A DNA stretch of 64,000 bases from Apricaphanius iberus. Its lineage: Eukaryota; Chordata; Actinopteri; Cyprinodontiformes; Aphaniidae. The DNA is taken from assembly GCA_028564705.1 (NCBI GenBank), contig JAPXFQ010000787.1, positions 3,162,001 to 3,226,000 of the forward strand, read 5' to 3'. Shown in pieces: positions 47,601 through 59,600 of the stretch. Both the position numbers and the translations under genes were made by a program. The notes beneath the pieces are model-generated. The model had not been told where the DNA came from. It did no database searches and saw only the letters and a list, made by a program, of their open reading frames with translations. Numbering within the stretch: the stretch's first letter is position 1; each line of letters opens with the position of its first letter.

Positions 47601-50600
47601 TTTGTAGACTCTCATTGGCTTAGCACGCTGTCAATCACATATCTATGTAAAGCTTTATTCTATTGGTCCTGATTATCCCAAAGAGGTGTCATATGGCCCA
47701 ATTGACAAATCAGTCACAGAGATACGAGGATTAGTAAACACAGCATCCATACTTGTGAGGGCAAAATCCAGTTTTGACAATGTTATAGGAATAAAAAAAC
47801 AAACAAAAAAATAGTAAAAATGATTGAAATGTTTGTATTCAAATGTTTTGAATCACTTTATAATACAATGATTAAAAAAAAAAAAATTTTTAAACAATAA
47901 TAATGCAAATAACATGAGAACACGTAGAATACACACTGCGCCAGCCCCGCCTCAATAAAAACTATTGCTGTTTTTCAGTTTATTAGAATTCATCTTTTTA
48001 CAGATAATGTTAAGATTTGTAACTGAATTCATCCTAAAAGCCGATATAGCCAGCAAAAAAATAAAAATTGTAATGTAAAATGTTAATTTGCACGTCAACA
48101 GTAACAAAAACTGATATAGACACATCCTAATAATTCTCAAAGGTTACCTTTAATATTTGGCCAAACATAACAAAAAAAAGTAGATTTTGTGGTTACAGAA
48201 ATGTACTCATTTAATTACAGGCATGCCATTTTCGAGTACATCTCCAAAAACTAATGAAGCAAGAAAAGTGCTTAGTATTTAATGTAGAACATATAAAAGG
48301 TACTAGTCAATTTATGGTCCTGAATCTGTAAGGTATTAAATCACAAAAAAAGTATTTAATGTTCTTTAAATGTAAAATTTTAACTTCCCCATTTGCACTT
48401 TTTGCCGTGAAATGATTTCTTAAGTTACTGTTGCAGTGAAACGCAGCCTCTGTGTTATCTACCTTTGCAGTTGAGAAGGAAGTAGCTCATGTTGTGGCTG
48501 AAGGAGCCGCTGATGTAGCCACAGCTCTCGGCCAGGGCACACGACAGGCAGCGTCGGTTAAACGATGCAAAGGTGTCGGCGCTGTGCAGACAAAAATGAA
48601 ACCTTTGATGTTGAGCTTTTCGATCGGATGAGTTTTTCTTCGGAGAGACCATTACCTGTACAGATGCCTCCGCTTTGGTCCGTCTTCGGTACTCAGGAAG
48701 TATCTGAGTTGTGAGAGGGAGAAAAAACCATGAATATAACAAGTGATAGTAATGCATGGTTGTTGAGTATGGCATTAAACCTGTCAGCAGCATCCACTGT
48801 TCACCGAAAAAGATGCTTCATAAATCAACATAAATGAAAATAGGAGGGACGATCATTTATTGAGAAGTTGTTTTTTTTTTACACCAGAGACACAGGGCTC
48901 CGGCACTCCCCACATTAAGGGCCCTTCAGTTTTTTATTTTATTTTATTTAGGTCTAAGCAGAGGAAGGACTTTAAGCTGTTTTTGTAAACTTACATCAGC
49001 TGGCTGTCTTCATTGTAGGCCAGAACTTGGGTGACATCCCAGTCTCCGGATGTAATAGAGTGCAGCGTGTCTGTCGTGGTGTTGGACTTCAAGAACAAAG
49101 AAGGACAAACGTATGCAAAAATGTGTTTATGAAAAAATTTCTATCATTTATATAATAGTACAATTCCTTGATAAAAATGATAATTAAGGTAACAGCTGAA
49201 AGACGTTTTTAATCTTACTGACCCATATCAATATTGAATTGGAACAGATCAGATAGTGATAATCGATTCTAATGCTTGGAAATTGGAATCGATTCTTGAA
49301 ATTTGAATCGATAACCAGCTCTAATAAGACTATGTAGAATCCTTTCCCCTTGGAAATTTTATTCATGTTAATGATTCATTGTGCAATATTTTTGTTCATT
49401 TTGTTTTTTGTGTCCTGAAGATACAATTCAATCTAGTACTTTCTGCCGTGGTTGCATGTAGAGGTTTGCAATTCCAACGTGACATTATGTGATCACGAAT
49501 GTACCTACCCGCATATGTAATTTATGTAATCAAGAGGATGTGGTGTCGTCCTTCAACTAAATAAGTTATGCTAGCTAGCCCAGACGCCAGTAAACTCTAG
49601 AGTCAAAGAAGAGAAGAACTTTGTCCAGCGCTACAAGCCAAAATGGCCTCTGACAGTGGTAGAGCTCGGACTAATGAGTGGGTATTTCACCGATTGCCGT
49701 TCCTCTAATGGCCGCATGTTGCACTCTTGGCAGCACTCTAAGCAAACTCTGCAGAGCAGCTTTAATATATAATGATAATTATGAATCCAATACGATCAAT
49801 AGTCAGACAAAGTGACACAGATGCAAATTAGTAACACAGATAATAACCTTTAAGAGGTTGGTAAATCTATGTTCGAGCCAACAAATTTTGTAATAAAACA
49901 ATTTTTTATTGGTTTAATCTAAAAAAATTTTTTATCTTAAATGCCACGATTTCATTAGCTGTAAGGAGAAATTCAGAATTATCAGCAGTTAGGGTGACCA
50001 GATCTCCACCCACCAAAAGTGGGACAAAGATCACATAAATACATGTGTGTGTGTGTTGGGGGGGTGGGGGTAGGGGGTGGGGGGGATTCCGATGCATTGA
50101 AATAAAAGAGTAACATAAGTTTTAAAATAACAGGACATTGTTGAGACAGGTAAGACTACTTACGTGCAACACTGCATCTATTTATAGTGACTATCTTAAA
50201 ATATTTATCATCTTACATGTATAATGCGTTTCTTACTGAACAAACAGGTCCTCAGACTTCTGGTCCTTAAATTTAGTCAAAATAATTCACTTTAAAAGCA
50301 GAGGTATACTACTTATTGTATTCTCGAGCTGCAGTGAATTGTTATTTGGTCAGTAAGTCAGCCAAAATGTCAACAGTCATTGCTTAGGGATTTTATTCCT
50401 CCCCTGCATTCTGCAGCAGATCCTTCTATTCTGAATTGATGAAGATGTCTAAGAAAGATATGGAATTGACAGACACACACTTATGACCATGAAACTGTTG
50501 TATACAAAAACATATTCATAATCGTAAATAACCCCATTCTGAACTGGCGGCCAATTTGGAAGACTGTCATCATATAGCTTGTTAGCTATCTCAAATGGGT

Positions 50601-53600
50601 CATGGAAGTGTTGTGCTAAAGACAGTTAGCTTTACGCTGAATACAGTTAGCTATGCACTAAAAAACACTAGCTTTGCGCGAAATAAGGTTACCTTTGTAC
50701 TAAATACAGTTAGGTTTGTGGTGTATCTTTTACGGTTGTCTGCACAAAGATTATATAAATTAATAATCCCTATATTCCTAGGTTGGTCAATGGCAGCAGC
50801 AGCCAAGGTGGTGTGCATGCATGCTATTACAAGATAAAAACAAAAACATTCAACATGCCTATATAATGTATTTCACTTAGTTAATTGAGTTACTGAAATA
50901 AATTAACTTTCTGATAATGTTTTTTATTGAGAGACTGACATTTTTGTCAGTTTTTCTGTCCAAAATAGCTCAAACTCAGAATCTATCAACAGAAGTTTTA
51001 AAAACCTGTCAAAAAATTATCAGAATAAACTCTGAACTCTACACCACTGCACTGAATCGAATTTAAGTTTATTAATTTTCTCCTAAATAAACATAAAATC
51101 CAAAATAAATTTGTTCCTCGAATGTAATAAAATGTAAGAACTATGATTATCTCTCCATGGTATAGTTTATAGATATAAGAATACATAAAATACACCTAAA
51201 AGTATACCTAAAATACTGCAGTACTTGATAGACATGATAGTGGTCTATACAGTGGAGGCAATCTTTAAACCACCAGTAAAATCAGTTTTTGGTCGAAATG
51301 TGAGGAATAAATGAGAACAGCAGCTTTATACATAGACCGATTCCTTATATCATCCTATGTTTCAAGTGAGATTGCAGAGTATCTTAAGCAGCCATATATC
51401 TGCCATCTCTTTTCAGATATGGCCCTAAGCGTTGCCACCAGGCACACGACCAGTCAGTGTCTAAAGCAGAGCAACTTTCACTCTTTACTTTATTGCTCAC
51501 TTAGGAGGTGCACAGCTGCTGTTTGTCTGGTGCAGCTGAAAGCCTGAGGCACATTCATCTACCCCGCTGGCAGCAGTTACTGCAGGTTCCGCCATTCTGC
51601 AGAGATAAATCTGAGCATCCTTAAAGTGTTCAATGGTTTAATGTGTTGCATGTTGAAAAATGTAGCTTGAGATAGAGGAAGAGGGAAAGAGGACTGGTTT
51701 ATGGGCAGTTCAGGGCCTGATTTTAACTCCTTTCAACCTGATTAGAAAAGAAGCTGCACTATTCTTCCATTGCCCATAGACACTTTTACAGGCATGGGGG
51801 CTAGTGTATGGAGAAAAAAACTGACTTAAAACATCCGTGTATGTGTAGTACTTGATTTGTAACTTGTGTCAGCCTATTTTTGTGTAGCTTTGGATACTTG
51901 TATGTGTAAAACACGATCTATAAACAATAAAATATATTTTGTGCATAATTTCAGGTACTTTCAATTGTCTGGTCAAATGTACACACACATATGAAGAAAT
52001 TACCAGTACAAAATACATTTATGCATGCAAAATTTCAAATCACACTAACTTAAGTCTCTAGGCGCCAGAGTTTTTTTTCCGAAACGTTTGATTATTACAT
52101 CTTAATTTTAAAAGGCTATACCTTAAAAGTGTTAAGAGATAAAGACTGTGTAAATAAGAAAAATATTAAAGATGAGCCAGAGTTTATGTGGGGTTAAAGT
52201 CCCCCATCTAATTTGCATATTATGACATCATATGACGTGGTGGCCGTCTTGGATTATAGAATGAAAAGTGTTTCATGAAAAGTCACATGTTGGATTATAA
52301 AATGCAGCACTTCTTTCTCCCCAAAAGGTCCCTCACCTTCTGTATGCTATATTGCACAATACTGGATGCTCAGGTAAATAGTAAGTAGTAAACAAACTGT
52401 AAATCATTACTAATAAAAGGCAGTAATAAACCGAATTCAGGTAGTGGTAATCTGGCCTTTTGCTGTAGCGATTTTCCATTTACTACATACATTAGGAACT
52501 CTGATTCCATTTATGGGGCCCCTATATATTATTTATATGATATATATACATGATTATCACAAAAGAAAAACTGTGCATTGGCCCCCTGCCCCGCCCCAGC
52601 GCAACACCGCCTCTGCTCCCTCCACCTCTGCTCCTGCTGCGAGTAGCACGGCCAGATCTGCCTCCCACAGACGTGCCTCTGCCTTCCTTAACTATCCTAA
52701 AAACACTACGACCTCGTCTGACATCTCCAGTGATCCTAGACAGCTGCATCACCACGTTTCTGTCACCACGATTGCGGTGAGACACACGGACAGAAGACAA
52801 AAAAGCGAGCTGGCCAGCGCGGTAAAAAGACTGGACCCCCATGTAATTTCCAGCCTCGTGTCCCACACCACTAACAAGAAACACCCCGACCCCGTGAAAC
52901 ATTGTCCCCACCATCTACATCCGGTAAAGGAGTTTGTGCTTGGACTAAACTCTCCCTTTGTCCAGCTGCAAGCTGGGGGCGCATCTGAAGCGCGATCACT
53001 AAATGAATCACCGTCATGTTCTGAAGGCAGATATTCCCCTTCAGAATCAAGGTCAGCAAATAGAAAATCTAACACTTCATTGCGGGTAAACTTGCGGGTG
53101 AACTTCGCTGATGCCATTACACAATAATATAATGTAAATACTCGCTGATGCTTACACTAACGCTCTGACTGAAAATAGCTAAGACGCACACTAAATCCGC
53201 TATGCAGGAATTGATTCAATGCGCTCAAGCACGGAAATTTTGTATAGAAGGATTACTTTTTTTTTGCCTCAGTGATGACGTATGACATGTCTACCGACCA
53301 GTGGAGTGGAGTTTGAAGGAAATATGACACCCAATTTGACACAATCGGTCGTTTTATTCAGTGCCGCATCTTGTCGAGAAAACTCGACCGTGGCGGCGCC
53401 TAGGAGGTTAAAACTACTAATTCAAAACAAATCCTACTTATACGTATGCACCAATCGCCTGATACACACAAACAAAACCACATTTAGGACCAGATCAGGT
53501 TTACCAGACTTATTTCATGGTTCTAGATTTGTGCCTACATGATATGTTTAAATACATGCGGAATGCTGGGTCATCTGAGTTATCTTCAAACAAGCTAACA

Positions 53601-56600
53601 CAGGTTAGCAATCAAGTATTACATACAGATAGATGTTTTGAGACTATTTTGTCTCCATAAAAGCGGCCAAACTAGAAGAGGGCGACAAAGAGACACACTG
53701 CTTCCCTCCACTCACTCATAAAGGAAATTTTATATAGACTAATTACCTTAACATGTACGTTTCTAGGCTTTAAGAGAAAGCAAGCGTACCTAGAGAAACC
53801 TTTACATGTACAAGAAGAACACTATGCAGCTCAGAAGCTCCACTGGTTGATGTTAATCTGTAATCTGCATTCTGCATAAAGCACAGCAGGGATAAAAGCT
53901 ATTCAACTATCTGTTAGCATATGCACCTGCAGTAGGCTACACATAGTGATGGGTAGGGTACCTGCAAGTTTCTCCTCCTTCATGCAAAGCTGACTGACGG
54001 CTTCTGCCATCACAGTTGTGTGGAGGTACACTAAAACCAAGCACATTCTAGAGCAGTGTTTCCCAACCCTGGTCCTCAAGGCACACTGCCCTACACGTTT
54101 TAGGTATTTCCCTGCTTCACCACAGCTGATTTCAGTTGGTGGCTGATTAACGGACTTTTGCTGAGCTGCAGTAATCTAAATCAGGTGTGTTTAATCAGGG
54201 AAACTTCTAAAACACTCAGGACAGTGTGCCTTGAGGACCAGGGTTTGGAAACACTGTTCTTTCAAATGACAAAATACAATAGCAGTATGGTGCTAAAACC
54301 TCCACATGCTTATTTGATGTGAAAGACTGATGGAAAGTATAAATGGTTCAAATTAGGGCTGGGTGGAATTGCAACATTTTCATATGACGTTTATTTAAAA
54401 TAATAAATGAGTTCTACAGTACTTGAATGTTACCCCCATTTTCTTATAAAAAAAATAATGAAATGCTAGCGTGGTTTTGAATACCATATTTTACCGTTGT
54501 ATGGACCATATCATGTTTTTTCCATCTCCAGACATGGGTAAATGCCATGAAAAGAAATAAAATGATTATGATTCTAGTCAAAATAGAATTCTTGTTACTC
54601 TAAGGCTGAAAAACATTTGCAAATATACTTTAACCTTGCAATGACGCAAGCAGCAGGGTGCGTCTTGTACATACAGTAGGTGAAATAAATATTTGACCCC
54701 TCACTGATTTTGAAAATTTGTCCAAAGACACAGAAATGAATAGTCTCAGAACAGTGACAGATTACAGCGACAGATAGCACATCAAAACGAAAATTGAAAA
54801 GTATTTGAATCCTCTAACAAAGACTTGATCCTTAGTGGCAAAACCTTGTTTGCAAGCACAGAGGTGAGAGGTTTCTTGTAATTGCTGACCAAGTTTGCAC
54901 ACATTTTTGGAGGAATTTTGGTCCACTCCTCTTTGCAGATCATCTCTAAATCACTAAGGATTCAAGGCTGTCTCTATGCATCTTTGAGCTTCAGCTCCCT
55001 CCATAGGTTCTCTATTGGATTAAGGTACGGAGACTGACTAGGCCACTCCATGACCTTAATGTACTTCTTCTTGAGCCACTGCTTTGTTGCCTTTGCTGTA
55101 TGTCCCGGGTCTTTGTTGCGCTGGAACACCGATCCACAAATCATTTTCAGTTTCCTTGCACAAGGAAGGATGAGGTCAGGATTTTCGATACATGGCTCTG
55201 ACCTTGTGAGGACCTGGAGTTATATTAGGATTTTAACACATTGCGGTGTAATGTGTTTCCATTGGTTTTCTTGGTGACTGTGGTCCCAGCTACTTTAGGT
55301 AATTAACTAACACATTCCATGTAGTTCTAGGATGATTTCTCACATTTCTCACAAAAGTTGACACCCCACGAGGTGAAATCTTGCGTGGAGCCTCAGACGT
55401 AGGTCGATTGATGGTCATTTTGTGCTCTGTCCATTTTCAAACAATTGCACTAACCATTGTCACCTTTTCTCCCAGCTTCTTGCTAATGGTTTTGTAACCC
55501 ATTCCAGCCTTGTACTGGTCTACAATTGTGTCTCTGACATCCTTAAACAGCTCTTTGGTCTTTCCCATGTTGGAGAGTTTGGTTTCTGCTTGATTGATTG
55601 ATTCTGTGGACAGGTGTCTTTTATACAGGTGACTAGTTAAGACAGGTGTCTTTAATCAGGGAGACTAATTGAGGAGGAGTGTCTAACCACTCTGTGGGTG
55701 CCACAACTCTTAATGGTTGCTAGGGGTTAAAATACTTATTTAACTCAATGAAGTGCAAATCAGTTTCTATCTTTTATTCAAAGTTTCTTTTTTCAATTAT
55801 CCTTTTGATGTGCTGTCACTGTGAAAATAAACCTATCATTAAAATTATACTGTTCTGAGACTTTTCATTTCTTTGTCATTGGACGAACTTACAAAACTAG
55901 CGACAGGTCAAATAATTATTTTCCCCAATGTATACTTCCTTTGCACTGCATGTAGTGCTGAAGAATTACTCTAGGAGGCACAGTACAGAACAAAGACTGG
56001 TGCCTTTTTAGGGTAGAAACAAAAAAACTAAAGCAACAACTTGTGCTAAATATTGGTATGAACCGGTATACCTTACAGGCCTAGTTCAGATAATAAAAAT
56101 CTTTCAAAGTAATTTGTAAAATGAAAAAGTGAGCAAATGTAAGATTTTCCCAAGGTACATTTTGTGGCAAGGTACTCAAACAAAGGCTCTATTTTGAAAT
56201 ATGATGATGTAATATTGTATGATGTACTGAAATTAAAGTATTGCCAAATGAGTCTTGATTAAATATTCAAATGTACTCTAACCTGGGAGACAGACATGGA
56301 GATGTGGAAAAACTTTCCCCGGCCTCCTTGTGGAATGGCACGGGTGAAGAAGAGCTTGAGGCCGTCCTTAGAAAACAGAGGCTCCTCATTCTGAGGAGAA
56401 AGAAAAGATTTTACACATCTGTTACAGCAAAAACAGCAAACAAAAGTCTACAAAAAACACACAAAAACTAGGATGCAATTAAGACACAAACAAAAAAATG
56501 TATGATCTTAAATCAATCTATAATCAGGCAGAACATGCAAGAAAACAAAGCAAGTAACTAATTCGCCAACTTGAACCACCAGTTTGAGAAATCCCTGAAG

Positions 56601-59600
56601 GTATTCATAAAAAGCTCCAAACACGAGTTATAAACGTGTTCAATAAACTTACCTGCCTGTAGAGCCAGCCTTCGCTTTCATCTTCATGTTTCTGGAAGAA
56701 CAGATTGCCAGTTTTCACTCGACACACGGAAACAGCCTCGGGCACAAACAGCTCCAATGAGAGGCGCGCCAGAACGTACCTTTGTGCAGACTCCCGTCGT
56801 GGCCTCACACAGCGTCAGCATGGAAATGTTCTGGGCTCTGTTCAGCCAGTTAATGGCCAGTTTGGTTGTGGTGGCCCACTTCACCATTGTCACGTAGTAC
56901 TCACTGAAAAACACAGTTAACAGCCTCATGCTGCGCTGTTTGAATAAACCTTGAGTGGGTAAAAGCACCGAAACCTTCCATTAACCAACAGCAGCTGATG
57001 GAAAACTAAATCACATTACAGAAATCACACAGGAGATATAATAGAGTAGCACATGGAGTATTCATAACAAACATTACCTTCAGTAACATTTAGGTGCACA
57101 TTATATTAAAAGGAGAACTGAACAGACGATCATTTTAAGTAACCAAAAATGTGTTTTTTTTCACAATGTCTTTTACACAAATAGGAAGAGGTCGCTGATG
57201 TGCGTCTTTTCTATCTACGTTAATCTTAACGCTGTTTATAAACTTTAAAGTTCATCTGATATATACATGTCTTATGTATATATACATATACATGAGACAG
57301 ACTTTTCTATTAAATAAATTAAAAAAACTTTATGGCCAATAGTGTCTTCTACATCTCAATGGAGAAATGTGCCTTGAAAGTGAATTGAAATGGTCTCCTT
57401 TGTATCAACATTTCATACACAGTTCAAACTCTTTTATATCAGGGAATACAATATAGCTAATTGCTAACAAGCTAAGCTAACATCAGCATTCTCTGGAGTT
57501 GAAGCTGTGAATGAGGGAAACACTCTTAAAATGTGGGTAGTTTTAGGATGCATTGCCAAAAGCCTTGTTTAGTCCACTTTATTTCAACTATTATTTGTGA
57601 TTATTTGTGTGAATTCACAACTCTGTGACTGAGTTGAAAATCCGCAATCGAACCCTGGTCCACCTAAAAAACGTAGTTCTTAGCTCAGTTGATGTGAACT
57701 CTGGTGCAGTTTGATTGGATATTTGAATGCCAAGCGGGTCGGGGCTGCTCCAAACACATGAACTGGATTATTGAGAGCCTAAGTCAGGCCCTTCTACTTA
57801 CGGTCCATGGGTCCCTTAATACCAAAAAGTTGTTTTTTTTATGAGAATCAATTGAGCGATAAAAGTTATTTTCTGATCCAGTTTGAAATGCACCGTGGAT
57901 TAAACATATGATATACGTGAATTAAAAAATAATAATTTTGATGCAGAGAAAATTTTGATTTTCGACCGGAGGCAAAAGTTACTTTAGGTTTTGCGTGAAA
58001 ACGTTTAGCACACTACAACTGCAGAAAAAGGAGAGCGAGGGTCGTAGCCTCCAGGACGAAGAAAGGAGCATTAAACATGGAGAAAACCTCCATAAATCTG
58101 ACCATGTGGAAAGCAGCAGCTATGTCGGGGGTAAAGCAGTCGGTGGAGTGGGAGCCAACATGGAGGAGAAGCTCTACAAGCTCTAGGTGAGTGTTTTACG
58201 TGCTGCAGCTAGCTAACTGTTAGCTCCCGTTAGCCAAATGGCGTCATATATGCGACGTCTGACTTCTGATTTGTAGGCATTTTAAATACAAATTTTAATA
58301 ATCAAATAAATCCCAAATCACTTGACTATGTACATCATTAGTTATAATTTAAATCGAAGTACAACATATGTGTGATTCAGGACGTAAGACAAAGCCGACC
58401 AGAAAATAACTTTTATCGCTTCATTGACTTCCATTCATTATTTTTTCGTTTTGGGGACCCATAGGCCGACCGGAAGGGGAGGAGACTTAGGCTCCCTTAG
58501 TGCAGGGCATTCTGGGTAAATAAAGCCAAAAAAACTGTGCTACAACAATTCTGCCCATTTGTCTGTTCATGCTGAGTCTGTTCATGCAACGTTTTTGTCT
58601 TAAACATGTGGCAAAGACAAGAGAACCACCCTAAAACTGCTCAAATCTGATGCCACTCCATGTTTGTTTCCATTTTATGGAACAGTCCCTTATGTCACTT
58701 ATGGAAGTGCCCCTGTGTTTCGTGCTTATTGGTGTAGCGCCACCACAGGCGAGGAGGTCAACATGTTGCCTAAAAGGTTTGGGTCGTTTGACGAAGTCTA
58801 AAAAAGAAGCAACAATATTACAATTTTCGCCCCCAATTGAACCAAGTCTACCCGACCATCAGGAGTGAAAACTACCTTAGAATCATAGTTCTTTAAAGGT
58901 AAACAGAGATGGGTCCCTTTGTAGCGAGAGAGAGAGTGAGACTTTCAGCAGACAACAAGAAGGCAGAAAAGAGTAAAGCAAATGTGCTCTGTTTTATTCA
59001 GCTAAACATTTACTACATTTTCAGAGAAAATAAACTTATTATTTACAAGACTGTTGTTTGTCGCTAATTCTAGCAGCACGATGTATATGGCATTTTTAAA
59101 TGGCAACTTTACCCTGTTTTACTGCAACTGCTGTCTCACACATCCCATATGAAGCCGCCTAATAAACTAATACTAAATAAATAATAAATATTATCAACTT
59201 CCCATGGCAGAAAGGCTAAAACATATTTTTAGAGCTGTTGTAATTTTATTCCTTTTTCTCCTTCAAGGCAAATCAGCTGAATTGTTTCGGTTGGTCAAAA
59301 CACTGCAAAAACCACAGATGGAATATATAACTGGCCTGTTGCCCAGACAGCGTAGGTGTGAACATCAATGGATTTGGCCAAAACATACCTTCCAACTGAA
59401 AAATGTATACTTCAGGTGTTTTACTGGTGGAGCTAAAAAAAAAAAAAAAACTGTTTTCCAGTAACTTTGTTAGTTTAAGATGTTTCAAACACATTCCCAC
59501 CAGCTGTGAGGTCTGGTGCAGGAAATAGATCTCCTGCGTTAGAGTTCAATCAGCTTGCTGTAATTGATTCAACTGAACTCCACAACATGTGGCTGCCTGA

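Noticed and set aside
52444..53127. 227-codon plus-strand ORF rich in Ser, Pro and His
   Set aside because: It lies wholly inside the piggyBac-like element antisense to the transposase N-terminus, has no domain, and its start is outside any promoter context; it is best explained as a shadow of the other strand.
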